64,000 bases of DNA from JADFRG01 sp036986135 (GCA_036986135.1 BTQZ01000002.1:124001-188000); one strand, 5' to 3'; numbered from the stretch's first letter, positions 18,874 through 28,093 are shown. Numbers and translations: made by a program. The notes: generated from the sequence alone by a model not told the origin.

Positions 18874-18961
18874 CCGACTGACGAGAACCCTCGAAGGCCG
18901 GCAGGCCCAACTCAAGAATTGCAGGACGGGCTAGCGCTTCCCCTCGCCCTGACTTGTCGTG

Positions 18962-20728
18962 TCATGTGGCCCCATAGATAAAGACTCCGTAGACGGCCAT
19001 AGTGAGCAGGCCGTCTACGATGGCGTATATCGCTACAAACCTATAGGGAGATCCTTCGCTCTTACGGGCGAGATATGCCCAGGCGGCCAGGATGCTCAGC
19101 CCGGCGATGAGGGCAGGAACTCCTATGCGAAGTGGTTTGTGCAGCCAGATCGGGATGACGGGGATCCAAGCTGAGAAGGGCACATAGGTTTGGATCGCAG
19201 GGAGAATAGCGAGCTTGACGGCCCAAAGCAGCAGAAGAGCTAGAGCCAGGCTTAAGATTCCCCCAAGACCGGCAAGCTCATCTTGGGACTTTCGCAGGCT
19301 CTGGGTCAGCGCCAATACGATGAAAGAGGGCAGGCCCCAAGCGATCGCGACAGGGAGCAACAGCGCACCGGTAGTCAAGCCGAAGGCGGTCTCCACCATG
19401 AGTAGTCCCACATCCTGTTCGTCGAGGCCGCTCAGTGCGGCCCGCAGAGCTGGGGAGGTACCCGATAAATACACCCCCCAGCCGGGCACGTCTCCTTTCT
19501 CCAGCCACGTCAGATAGAGCCCACCAGCCGGATCGGAGACCATCGACGGGGAGATCGAGTTGGTTGGGGTGAAATTGAGCTGCTGATACGTTTTGACCGT
19601 CCCATCTCGGAAGTAAGCTGCACTGATCTGCGGTTTGGTTTTCCTCATCGGGTAGCCCAATCTTGCGCCAAGAGCGACAGCCAGCTCGTCGGAGTATCCT
19701 CCGTTGGGAGCGATCTCGGTAATGTGGGTCCCGTCCAGCTCCTCGCTCGACTCTAGAGCTACGCGGGGCCCTGCCTCTAGAGCTCCGTCGGGATCTTCAT
19801 ATGTAAGGGTGAAAGCATACGGCACCCGGAAGGTCTGTACCTGCGCCACAGACGACGGGTCACCCTTGGGGAAGTAGACATACTCCGCCTCCACCCGGCC
19901 GGCCTCCAGCCCACTGAAAAGGGTCCGGGACCAGAAGACATAGGCATCCTCCACGTCCAAACCGAGGGTTGGCCCGGTGAATGTCGTAGTCCCTGTGAGG
20001 CGCGGCGCAATCACGGTGCTGTTCATCCCGGGTTGGAAACGGCCCTCCGGATACGCTCCGTATTGGATCGGCACTGGGCCCGGTCCTGGTGATTGCCGGC
20101 TCCAGATGGCATGCAGCGTCCCCTCAGCGTCGTATTGAATATCTGGCCGAACCCCATCGGGGTCCACGAGGATCGCGCCTTCCGCGTACCTGTCAGGATC
20201 GAACATGTACAGACCTGGCTCCTCGAGCGGGCCTGCAAACCAGACGGATGTCGACCCGCTGCGATCGACTGCGGCATCGAATGACATTATTGGAACGTCG
20301 TGGGCAAATAAGTCGGGGCCCATCAGATTGCCGGCCCCATTGACAATGGCGCCATAAATCTCTCCATCGGCGAGCCAGAAGAGGCGCAACTTCTCACCGT
20401 CCCAGAGCAGCTTTGGTAGGCGGGGGCCGTTCAGCGCCACGGTCTCGTACGTCTGGTCCCAGATTATGCTGGCCTGCTGATCGAGTGCGATCAGACGCGG
20501 GTATGTAGAGGCGCCGATGGAGTTGAATGAAAAGAGGTAGATGTTCCCTTCATCGTCCAACGCGATCGGAACGGGATCTGGCACGCGGGTTTCGGCGATC
20601 AACTGCGCCCTGCTCCAACCCGGCGCTTTTAGCCAGAGCCGTTCAGGCCGCCCGGCACACGCGGAAAGCGCAATTGCCACGAGCGGCATCCAACTGACAG
20701 CGCGCAGAGCGCGCCTCGGAGTTTTCAT
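18962..20728 (-). CDS. Uncharacterised lipoprotein with propeller-like domain and membrane C-terminus
   Basis: 588 residues on the minus strand, with a lipobox ALSAC (C24) and an AGGAAACG ribosome site. Residues about 40-400 are beta-rich with Trp/Asp-containing repeats (ALDDEGNIYLFSF, KLLWDGEKLRLFW, YDAEGTLHAIWSRQ, DPAGGLYLTWLEKG), suggesting a sensor-like propeller. The last 160 residues hold about five membrane spans (AFGLTTGALLLPVAIAW, LSLALALLLLWAV, IGVPALIAGLSILAAWAYL, AIVDGLLTMAVYGVFIYG). I do not recognise the family. The combination of lipid anchor, outside propeller and polytopic tail is unusual. Confidence 0.8.
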   Translation of the reverse strand: MKTPRRALRAVSWMPLVAIALSACAGRPERLWLKAPGWSRAQLIAETRVPDPVPIALDDEGNIYLFSFNSIGASTYPRLIALDQQASIIWDQTYETVALNGPRLPKLLWDGEKLRLFWLADGEIYGAIVNGAGNLMGPDLFAHDVPIMSFDAAVDRSGSTSVWFAGPLEEPGLYMFDPDRYAEGAILVDPDGVRPDIQYDAEGTLHAIWSRQSPGPGPVPIQYGAYPEGRFQPGMNSTVIAPRLTGTTTFTGPTLGLDVEDAYVFWSRTLFSGLEAGRVEAEYVYFPKGDPSSVAQVQTFRVPYAFTLTYEDPDGALEAGPRVALESSEELDGTHITEIAPNGGYSDELAVALGARLGYPMRKTKPQISAAYFRDGTVKTYQQLNFTPTNSISPSMVSDPAGGLYLTWLEKGDVPGWGVYLSGTSPALRAALSGLDEQDVGLLMVETAFGLTTGALLLPVAIAWGLPSFIVLALTQSLRKSQDELAGLGGILSLALALLLLWAVKLAILPAIQTYVPFSAWIPVIPIWLHKPLRIGVPALIAGLSILAAWAYLARKSEGSPYRFVAIYAIVDGLLTMAVYGVFIYGAT

Positions 20729-21331
20729 CGTTTCCTAAGCCTAACAGGTGCTGCTGTCGAAATGAATCGCTGTGGGGATCATACGCGAACCAGCCAAATT
20801 CGAGAAGGTGGTGGCGATGAGTGGTTCGAGCCCCTGCAAGGGGGGAGAGCTCGGCCAGTCGCAACAGCTCTCGCCGAGGGAGGGAACTCATTGGGAAGAA
20901 AACTCAGACCGGACTGGATTTCCGCTTCAGTCGCCAGACAGCTGCGCGAGAGATGTCGCTCGGCCGATGAGGTCAAGTACGGGCATCTGGTCTCAGGAAT
21001 GAACCTTCGCTTGGTAGCGACGCTACATGACCAAGGGGAGGAATGGGCACCAATCGGGCAGTCATGATTCGATAATTTGCTAATCACCGAGGGGTTAAGT
21101 CGTTGGGGTATAATCCGGCAACTTGGAGGAGAGGAGAGCCACAGGCGGGCCGCGGTGCTCGTCGAATACGCCATCCCCAACCTGTACAAACAAGCGAGAT
21201 TGTGGCTCAACTCCAGCTGGTGGCGCGCCTGGTTTGGCGCGCAGGAAGGAGGTCGCCCTTCTAAACGATTGATTAATGGACTGAGCAAATCCTAACGAAA
21301 TCCGAAACATATGATTTGGAGGAGAATGAGT
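20729..21331. other. 603-bp intergenic region upstream of the second transporter operon
   Basis: No convincing gene: the open frames here lack recognisable domains, and opposite-strand frames overlap one another. It holds a small hairpin CCCCT-GCA-AGGGG (20831-20843). A consensus TATAAT lies at 21109-21114. The predicted leader of about 210 nt includes an inverted repeat GCGCGCC / GGCGCGC (21223-21229 / 21236-21242) and the ribosome site of the next gene. The left part, 20729-21100, shows nothing I can name. Confidence 0.5.
21109..21114 (+). promoter_or_regulatory. Probable -10 element for the second peptide-binding protein operon
   Basis: TATAAT with an expected start near 21121 and about 210 nt of leader before the ATG at 21332. 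No good -35 at 16-18 bp. Confidence 0.45.
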
Positions 21332-23458
21332 ATGTGGCGTAACAAGAAAATGTTACTTGCCTTGGGTTTGCTGACCGCCTTTGCGCTCGTCGCAGCCGCG
21401 TGCGCGTCCACCGGTGAAGTGGATGCCGACGCGCAGGCGAAGATCGATGCGCTCCAGGCCGAGTTGGCGGCTGCCAAAGAGGCAGGCTCGGAACAGGTGG
21501 CTGAGCTCGAAGCTGAGCTGGCAGCGGCCCAGGCGGGTGTGGAAGAAGTGGCAGAGACGGCACCAGGAGAAGAGTCTTTCGATGTCTATCGCATCGGCAT
21601 CTTCGAAGACCCGCTGACCACAAACTACTGGAGCTATCTCGGCCCCGACAACTCTGTCTGGACTGCTTATGCATTGGATGGCCTCGCTGGCTCCATGTAC
21701 ACCCTCGGGGACCAGCGCTTCGACTTCGTGCCATCACTGGCTACCGATCTACCGCCTGAGCCGGTACAAGAAGGCGATTCCTGGACGATCACGGTTGAAA
21801 TGGTCGACGACGCGGTATGGAGCGATGGTACTCCCATCACTGCCAATGACGTCGCGTTCACTGTCAATACCGTACTCGACCTCGAGTTGGGCGGGAACTG
21901 GACGGCCATCTACCCTCGAAACGTCTCGGCGGTGGAGGCTATCGATGACACAACCGTCAAATACACGTTCCCCGAGAAGCCGGGTCTGGCAATGTGGCAA
22001 TACGGTGCCGCGGTAGGCCCGATCCTCCCCGAGAGCTTTTGGGGACCCGTGGTAGCCGAGGCCAGCGCCTTCATCGAGGGCATCGAAGCACCGGCAGGTA
22101 TCGATTGCGCTGCGGAAGATCTGGCAGAAGCCGATCAGGCAGCCTGCGATACGTATGCCGAGGCGTTCCAGAACGCGCGCAAGACGCTTTATGGAGCCGA
22201 CGCGTCGGGATCGCCATCTGCTGGCGGATACACCACCGACAAGCTCGAACCGGGCGCATTCGTGGAACGGAACGAGAATCTGAATTCTTACTTCGCTGGA
22301 GCGCGAGTCGTCCAGTATGACGACGGCACTTGGGTTATGGAGCTCCCGAACGGCAATGTACATCAGCTTTACGGTGATGCGACGGGTGAAGTGACACTGG
22401 ACTACATCCAGGGCCCCTATAGCCCAAATATAGTGTTATCGATCTATGGCTCCCAGGACGCGGCATTTCTGGCGCTGGGCGATGGCGAGGTCGACTACGT
22501 GCTGAACCCGCTGAGCCTGGCCCGTGGACTGCGCGAGCAGGCGGAGCGCGGCGAGGGGGTGGTGTCATACACGAACCCTTCCAATGGCGTGTTCTACCTG
22601 TCATTCAACATGCGCAAGGAACCCTACGGCTTTCCTGAGTTCCGCGAGGCCGTCGACATGATCATCGACAAAGAATTTGTCGCGGATAAGGTGCTGCAAG
22701 GAACCGTCATCCCCGCCTACTCGACCGTACCGAACGGTAACGTGTTCTGGTGGAATGATGGCGTCGAAACGCCCTTTGTCGGTCTGTCACGCGAAGACCG
22801 TGTGAACGGCGCCGTCAAGCTGCTCAAGGACGCTGGCTGGACCTGGTCCAGTGAGCCGTTCTGGGATGCAGACCGGGATGATGTAACCAACGGCGAGGGT
22901 CTCAGGATGCCCAATGGGCAGCTCATGCCTGAAACCACCATCCTCGGACCCGGACCGGCCTACGATCCGCAGCGAGCCAGCTTCAACCAGTGGATCTCGG
23001 AGTGGATGCGCGAACTGGGCATGCCGGTCGAGTCTGAACTGACGGGTTTCAATACAATCTTGGACCCGGTGTTCGTCAGCGCCGACTACGACATGTACAT
23101 CCTCGGTTGGGGCCTCACGATCTACCCCGACTACCTGTGTGACTTCTTCTACAGTGACCAGGGCTTTCTCGAGGGCGGCGAGCTGGTCGGCTACAACACG
23201 CCAGGCTTGAACGACGCCGAGTTTGATGCGGCGTGCGACGCCTTCCTGGCGGAGACCGACGTAGGACGGGCGCAGGAACAGGTCTACACTCTGCAAGACA
23301 TCCTTGCAGATCGCAGGCCATACATTCCCCTGTTCTACCGACAGTCCATCGACCTGATCAATACCCGAGTCGAAACACCTTACACGGACACTCTGGGAGG
23401 CATCGCGGACGCGAGCGGCTTCCAGACGGATTCCAGAATCCTGACCACCACACAATAG
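21332..23458 (+). CDS. Peptide-binding lipoprotein (family 5) with coiled-coil spacer
   Basis: 708 residues. Three in-frame ATGs lie close together (21311, 21326, 21332). The last is preferred because TTGGAGGAGA (21315-21324) is correctly spaced for it. Lipobox LVAAAC (C24) is followed by a 45-residue heptad-like spacer (AKIDALQAELAAAKEAG, VAELEAELAAAQAG). The binding domain is family 5, with VWSDGTPITANDVAF as its signature, and is somewhat larger than usual. It is the first gene of a binding protein-permease-permease-ATPase-ATPase operon. Confidence 0.9.
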   Translation: MWRNKKMLLALGLLTAFALVAAACASTGEVDADAQAKIDALQAELAAAKEAGSEQVAELEAELAAAQAGVEEVAETAPGEESFDVYRIGIFEDPLTTNYWSYLGPDNSVWTAYALDGLAGSMYTLGDQRFDFVPSLATDLPPEPVQEGDSWTITVEMVDDAVWSDGTPITANDVAFTVNTVLDLELGGNWTAIYPRNVSAVEAIDDTTVKYTFPEKPGLAMWQYGAAVGPILPESFWGPVVAEASAFIEGIEAPAGIDCAAEDLAEADQAACDTYAEAFQNARKTLYGADASGSPSAGGYTTDKLEPGAFVERNENLNSYFAGARVVQYDDGTWVMELPNGNVHQLYGDATGEVTLDYIQGPYSPNIVLSIYGSQDAAFLALGDGEVDYVLNPLSLARGLREQAERGEGVVSYTNPSNGVFYLSFNMRKEPYGFPEFREAVDMIIDKEFVADKVLQGTVIPAYSTVPNGNVFWWNDGVETPFVGLSREDRVNGAVKLLKDAGWTWSSEPFWDADRDDVTNGEGLRMPNGQLMPETTILGPGPAYDPQRASFNQWISEWMRELGMPVESELTGFNTILDPVFVSADYDMYILGWGLTIYPDYLCDFFYSDQGFLEGGELVGYNTPGLNDAEFDAACDAFLAETDVGRAQEQVYTLQDILADRRPYIPLFYRQSIDLINTRVETPYTDTLGGIADASGFQTDSRILTTTQ

Positions 23459-23495
23459 CGGTAAGGATCGGGTAGAAGACTTAAGTTGATGTCAA

Positions 23496-23530
23496 GGCAA
23501 GGGGGGGGGCGAGAGCCCGCCCCCCTTGTC
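23496..23530 (+). terminator. Very stable hairpin between binding protein and permeases
   Basis: Stem GGCAAGGGGGG / CCCCCCTTGTC continued by GGGC / GCCC across a one-base bulge, closed by a GAGA (GNRA) tetraloop; it includes a nine-G run (23501-23509). No T-run follows. It could therefore be a 3'-end stabiliser for the binding-protein message rather than a classical terminator. Confidence 0.65.
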
Positions 23531-23580
23531 GCCCAACTGACTTCAAGCCTGATTACATAACGTTGAGTGTGAACATACTG

Positions 23581-23609
23581 TTGGACCCAAGATCCGGCTA
23601 AGATAGACT
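23581..23609 (+). promoter_or_regulatory. Probable internal promoter for the permease and ATPase genes
   Basis: TTGGAC (23581-23586), 17 bp, TAGACT (23604-23609), then a ribosome site CTGGAGGCAGG and ATG at 23627. Spacing and hexamers fit a housekeeping sigma promoter, placed after the strong hairpin that would limit read-through from the binding-protein gene. Confidence 0.45.
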
Positions 23610-23626
23610 CCTCCTGGAGGCAGGAA

Positions 23627-24778
23627 ATGGCAGGATACCTCATCAAGCGAGTGGTGATGATGGCGATAACATTCTTCCTGTTCCAGGCATTAACCTACTT
23701 CATTATCGACGCCCAACCTGGCGATATCGCAGACCTGCTCGCCAATAATCCTGACATTCCGCCAAGTGAGCGGCAGGTGCTTCGAGAAGAACTGGGTCTC
23801 GACAAACCTCCCCTCCAGCGTTTTGCTACCTATGTCGGTAACTTCTACCAGGGGGATATGGGCGTCTCCTTCGTCCAGTATCCTCGCCCTGTAGCAGACA
23901 TCATTGTGGAGCGGCTGCCACGGACGCTACTGCTATTTGTTACCGCCTCGGTTACGGCAGGCTGGGCGGGTTTCGTCACCGGAAAGATCCTGGCATGGAA
24001 AAGAGGGGGCTGGGTTGAGCATACATCGACCGTGGTAGGGGTGACGCTCTATACCGTGTTTACGCCCTGGTTCGGGCTCATGATGATCTGGCTGTTTGCG
24101 GTTCAGCTTGACCTGCTGCCCGCAGGCAAATTTCTTAGTCCGATCAAGTGGCTAGGTACGGACGTCTCCGCAAATGATGTCTTTATGGCATTGATCATCA
24201 CTGCGACTATCGCATTGTTTTTTGTTTTAATTGGCGTTCTGGCATCAAATAGGGCACGGCCGCGCTTCCGCCTGCCCCTCAGGATCTTGACTCTCGTACT
24301 GTCATTGACCGGGTTTATTCTGTACTGGGGCACCAACGGCCTTGGGGTTTTCGCATGGGATATCGTCAGCCACACAATCCTGCCTGTGCTGACCATCACC
24401 CTAATCGCGTACGGGGGTTATATGTTGTTGACGCGTACCAGCATGCTTGAAACCCTCAAGGAAGACTACATACTCACCGCGCGAGCGAAGGGTCTGTCAG
24501 CGAAAACGATCCGCGATAAGCATGCCGCACGTACCGCTCTTCTTCCCGTGTGGACGGGCCTGATCTTCGCGATCGGATTTGCGGTTAGCGGCGGCGTAGT
24601 CACCGAAGTCGTATTCTCTTGGCCGGGAATGGGCCTGACACTGTTGAACTCGGCCCTGGTCGCCGACATTCCAGTGGCTCTTGGAGCGCTGACGGTATTT
24701 GGCATCATGGTCCTCGTAGCCCATCTCGTGGCGGATATAGGGTACGCGTTCCTGGATCCGCGGATTCGATACCACTAG
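23627..24778 (+). CDS. Peptide ABC transporter permease, DppB type, with enlarged middle region
   Basis: 383 residues, longer than the usual 310-340. The ATG has GGAGGCAGG upstream. The family N-terminus (GYLIKRVVMMAITFFLFQ) and EAA loop (EDYILTARAKGLSAKTIR) are clear, and the end LDPRIRYH is typical. Between about residues 180 and 250 lies an extra, strongly hydrophobic segment (FMALIITATIALFFVLIGVL, then RILTLVLSLTGFILYWG) that adds two membrane spans not present in the first operon's permease. Confidence 0.9.
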   Translation: MAGYLIKRVVMMAITFFLFQALTYFIIDAQPGDIADLLANNPDIPPSERQVLREELGLDKPPLQRFATYVGNFYQGDMGVSFVQYPRPVADIIVERLPRTLLLFVTASVTAGWAGFVTGKILAWKRGGWVEHTSTVVGVTLYTVFTPWFGLMMIWLFAVQLDLLPAGKFLSPIKWLGTDVSANDVFMALIITATIALFFVLIGVLASNRARPRFRLPLRILTLVLSLTGFILYWGTNGLGVFAWDIVSHTILPVLTITLIAYGGYMLLTRTSMLETLKEDYILTARAKGLSAKTIRDKHAARTALLPVWTGLIFAIGFAVSGGVVTEVVFSWPGMGLTLLNSALVADIPVALGALTVFGIMVLVAHLVADIGYAFLDPRIRYH

Positions 24779-24792
24779 CCAGGCTGGCAGGT

Positions 24793-25767
24793 ATGGAAGA
24801 GACCTTAGAAGTCACCACAACTGAAACTCCTAGACGAGGGCCTTCGAAGGGGTCTCTCTGGCGCATTAGACTACGCCTGTTTTTAGGTGGGATGAAGACC
24901 AATTGGTCGCTCTTCACCGAGAATCCTATTGGGCTGATCGGGCTGGGCATAATTGTGCTCTTTGGATTGATGTCGGTGGCGCAGCCAATTCTTATAGCTA
25001 CGGTTTGGGATCCGAACGTCTACGACCCGGTGGTGGGTATTGATCTGGAGATTCCGTTCCATCCATCTGCGCCCTCTGCCCGGCACTTGCTCGGCACAGA
25101 CCCACGCGGCCGGGATGTCCTGAGTCAGCTTATGTACAGCTCTCGCTTCGAATTTGGACTTGGCGTTCTGGCGGCTTCAATCACCCTCGTTATCGCTACT
25201 ACAGTTGGTGCGCTTGCAGCCTACTATGGGGGTTGGCTCGATTCTACTCTGATGCGTTTCGCTGACCTGGTGATCATGTTGCCGTTTCTTCCGATTCTGA
25301 TTGTTCTCAGTGCCATCATTGCCAATTTTGGCATGTTCGAGCTTGCCCTGTTCTTGGGGATTCTCTCTGGATTTGGTGGAACGACGATCGTGATCAAGTC
25401 GCAGGCGCTGTCAGTAAAGGTGAAACCTTATATTGAGGCGGCCAGAGTCGCTGGCGGAGGAAACATCCATATCATCACCCGCCACATGGTCCCGAATCTC
25501 ATGCCTATTGCGCTTCTGTATATGATGTTCGTGGTGACGTCGGCAATATTCGCGGAGGCGGTCCTGTCATGGCTAGGTCTCACGGAGATCGAAATGAGTT
25601 GGGGCTTGATGATCAACACCACCCAGGTGCTTGGCTACATTCTCAGGTTCGACACCTGGTGGCTGCTCTTCCCTGCCAGCCTGTCCATCACTCTCCTCTC
25701 CGCAGCGTTTTACCTGGTCGGACGAGCGATGGACGAGGTGGTCAATCCGCGACTAAGGCGACGATAG
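24793..25767 (+). CDS. Peptide ABC transporter permease, DppC type
   Basis: 324 residues. The start ATG at 24793 gives the usual cytoplasmic N-terminal segment (RRGPSKGSLWRIRLRLFLGG) before the first span; the frame extends upstream through the partner gene but without sense. The conserved loop LLGTDPRGRDVLSQLMYSSR, five later spans and an EAA loop (KPYIEAARVAGGGNIHIITR then HMVPNLMP) identify DppC. It ends DEVVNPRLRRR. Confidence 0.92.
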   Translation: MEETLEVTTTETPRRGPSKGSLWRIRLRLFLGGMKTNWSLFTENPIGLIGLGIIVLFGLMSVAQPILIATVWDPNVYDPVVGIDLEIPFHPSAPSARHLLGTDPRGRDVLSQLMYSSRFEFGLGVLAASITLVIATTVGALAAYYGGWLDSTLMRFADLVIMLPFLPILIVLSAIIANFGMFELALFLGILSGFGGTTIVIKSQALSVKVKPYIEAARVAGGGNIHIITRHMVPNLMPIALLYMMFVVTSAIFAEAVLSWLGLTEIEMSWGLMINTTQVLGYILRFDTWWLLFPASLSITLLSAAFYLVGRAMDEVVNPRLRRR

Positions 25768-25784
25768 GCGGCTGGGATTATGTT

Positions 25785-25824
25785 GGGCGACCCCTGATTG
25801 AAGGCCTCAAGGGGCGCCGTTTTT
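25785..25824 (+). terminator. Terminator-like hairpin between permease and ATPase genes
   Basis: GGCG-A-CCCCT (25786-25795) pairs with AGGGG-CGCC (25810-25818) around a 14-nt loop with one unpaired A, and G-TTTTT follows directly. It sits inside the operon, 23 nt before the ATPase start, so it should work as a partial terminator. Confidence 0.6.
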
Positions 25825-25846
25825 CTTGTAAACGAAAGTAGGGAAC

Positions 25847-26824
25847 TTGGCGACAGAAGACAGAGTCCTTGAGGTTAACGACCTCACGATGCACTACATG
25901 ACCCGCAGGGGTCCGGTGTACGCCGTGGATCAAGTAAGTTTTACGCTCGATCGGGGCGGATCTCTAGGTTTGGTCGGAGAATCGGGCTGCGGAAAAACCT
26001 CCATTGCCATCTCGTTGCTCAAATTGCTCCCAGAAAACGCGGAGATTCTCGATGGAGAAATCTGGCTCGATGGAACAGATCTGGTGCCCCTATCGGAAAA
26101 CGAAGTGCGCACCTATCGCTGGCGAAAGATCTCGATGGTGTTCCAAGCCGCCATGAACTCGCTCAACCCGGTGTACACGGTCGAGGAGCAGATTCTGGAA
26201 GCCATGCGTCAACACATGCCGCAGCTCTCTGAGAAGGAAATGTCCGCGCGCGTGGATCAACTCTACGAGCTGGTTGGTCTGGATCCAGTGATCAAGACCG
26301 AGTACCCCCATCAATACAGCGGAGGAATGCGTCAACGGGCTGTGATCGCCATGGCACTGTCGTGCAATCCCGACGTGATCATCGCCGACGAGCCGACCAC
26401 CGCCCTGGACGTGATCGTCCAAGATCAGATCCTGAAGAAAATCAAGGAAGTTCAAGAGCGGCTCGACATGGCGATGATTTACATCTCGCATGATATTGCC
26501 GTAATTGCAGAGGTGGCCGAGCGTGTGGGAGTGATGTACGCGGGCAGGATGGCCGAGCTTGCCTCCTCCCAGGAGATCTTCCTTCGACCGCTTCACCCCT
26601 ACACCATGGGTTTGATGTCCTCCTTCCCGAGCATCATCGGGAAGAAGACCGACCTTGTCACCATCCCCGGGGAGCCGCCGGATCTGCTGAATCCGCCCTC
26701 GGGATGCCGATTCCACCCACGGTGTCAATTTGCTACAGAGATCTGTCGAACCGACCAGCCGGAATTCAAGGAACATGCTCCGGATCACTGGGCGGCCTGC
26801 TGGCACCCAGGAGGGCAGGCGTGA
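25847..26824 (+). CDS. Peptide ABC transporter ATPase, DppD/OppD type
   Basis: 325 residues from TTG (start sequence ATEDRVLEVNDLTMHYMTRR). Walker A GESGCGKTS, signature YSGGMRQRAV, Walker B VIIADEPTTALD and ISHDIAVI are intact. The C-terminal oligopeptide extension contains the cysteine pattern GCRFHPRCQFATEIC. The stop overlaps the next ATPase by one base. Confidence 0.93.
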   Translation: MATEDRVLEVNDLTMHYMTRRGPVYAVDQVSFTLDRGGSLGLVGESGCGKTSIAISLLKLLPENAEILDGEIWLDGTDLVPLSENEVRTYRWRKISMVFQAAMNSLNPVYTVEEQILEAMRQHMPQLSEKEMSARVDQLYELVGLDPVIKTEYPHQYSGGMRQRAVIAMALSCNPDVIIADEPTTALDVIVQDQILKKIKEVQERLDMAMIYISHDIAVIAEVAERVGVMYAGRMAELASSQEIFLRPLHPYTMGLMSSFPSIIGKKTDLVTIPGEPPDLLNPPSGCRFHPRCQFATEICRTDQPEFKEHAPDHWAACWHPGGQA

Positions 26825-27873
26825 TGTCTGAGAACAATAACCTCGTCGAGATCAAAGACTTATCAATGCTCTTTCCGGTGGGCGGCGGTGTGTTCCGCCG
26901 GTCGAAAGACTTTATTCACGCGGTAAGTGAGATGAATCTCTTGATTCGGCGAGGCGAAAGCGTGGGCTTGGTCGGGGAATCGGGTTGCGGCAAGACCACA
27001 ACTGGCAAGCTGCTCGTCCGATTGATCGAGCCAACGGAGGGCAATATTCTATTTCACACCGCTGGTGATGTTGTGGATTTAGCCACTCTAAAAGGAAAAG
27101 AGCTAAAGGCGTTCCGCCGTCGGGTGCAGATGATCTTTCAGGACCCGTATGAGTCCATGAACCCACGACTGACGATTTACGACACCGTGGCGGAGCCGTT
27201 GGACGTCCAGGGCATTGGCTCGATCCCTGAACGAGAGGCGCGAGTGGCGGATTTGCTCGAAACGGTCGGGTTGACTCCCGCCTCAAGTTTCATGTTCCGC
27301 TACCCTCACGAGCTATCGGGCGGGCAACGCCAGAGAGTGGCGATTGCCCGCGCGTTGGTAGTTGAACCCGATTTCGTGGTAGCAGACGAGCCCACTTCCA
27401 TGCTGGATGTCTCGGTGCGCACCGGGGTGATGCACCTCATGCAGGAGCTGGCGGATCGCCTGGAGGTAACGTACCTCTACATCACCCACGATTTGGCCGT
27501 CGCACGGTATATGTGCGATAGGATCGTCGTGATGTACCTGGGTAAGATAGTCGAGATCGGTGAGACGGAGGAAATCCTCCAGAATCCCAAGCATCCTTAC
27601 ACGAGGGCGCTGATTTCTGCGGTACCCGTTCCAGATCCTACGTATCAGCGGCCCGAGGTCGTCATCAAGGGTGGCATCAGCAAACCAATCAACCCTATCC
27701 CTCGCTGCCGATTCTATGAGCGCTGCACGATATCCGAACAGATTTGCCTTGACAGCCCACACCCTCCGCTTATAGACCGGAATGACGACAACCATTACCT
27801 GGGGTGCTACGTCGTCAATGAGCACGCGGGGGACTACTGGGCGAAGCATAGTTCGGTCGCGAGTTCGGCCTAA
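26824..27873 (+). CDS. Peptide ABC transporter ATPase, DppF/OppF type
   Basis: 349 residues. ATG 26824 overlaps the previous TGA; frames further upstream run through the partner gene. Walker A GESGCGKTT, signature LSGGQRQRVAIARAL, Walker B FVVADEPTSMLD and the switch THDLAVARY are present. The C-terminus carries the family extension (CRFYERCTISEQIC). It closes the second transporter operon. Confidence 0.93.
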   Translation: MSENNNLVEIKDLSMLFPVGGGVFRRSKDFIHAVSEMNLLIRRGESVGLVGESGCGKTTTGKLLVRLIEPTEGNILFHTAGDVVDLATLKGKELKAFRRRVQMIFQDPYESMNPRLTIYDTVAEPLDVQGIGSIPEREARVADLLETVGLTPASSFMFRYPHELSGGQRQRVAIARALVVEPDFVVADEPTSMLDVSVRTGVMHLMQELADRLEVTYLYITHDLAVARYMCDRIVVMYLGKIVEIGETEEILQNPKHPYTRALISAVPVPDPTYQRPEVVIKGGISKPINPIPRCRFYERCTISEQICLDSPHPPLIDRNDDNHYLGCYVVNEHAGDYWAKHSSVASSA

Positions 27874-28093
27874 TTCGTTCGCGCCTGAGTGCCACACTTC
27901 CGGCACGCATGCGCTTACGCGGCCCATAGTCTCAATCGATAACTCGAAGTCGCAAATCGCTCATCATTGATACCCAAGGGAATGGCCGGCGGGAGCAGCT
28001 GGCGTGTGCTTCGAAATCGCTAGGACTTCCCAGATAATTTAGGATCCAGGCGCCGGAATCTATTGATTCGCCATTGCGCGGGTGGGAAAAGCG

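Noticed and set aside
20762..21067. 101-codon plus-strand frame in the same gap
   Set aside because: No domain, no ribosome site and no partner. It could be a short real gene, but nothing in the sequence supports it.
20779..21288. 169-codon frame on the minus strand upstream of the second transporter operon
   Set aside because: Composition is rich in Ser/Pro/Arg/Leu with no recognisable domain, it lies over the probable promoter and leader of the plus-strand operon, and plus-strand frames overlap it.
23501..23509. Nine-G run as a likely assembly error
   Set aside because: It pairs with a C-run to make a stable, GAGA-closed hairpin in an intergenic spot, so it is probably real. Length could still be off by one base.
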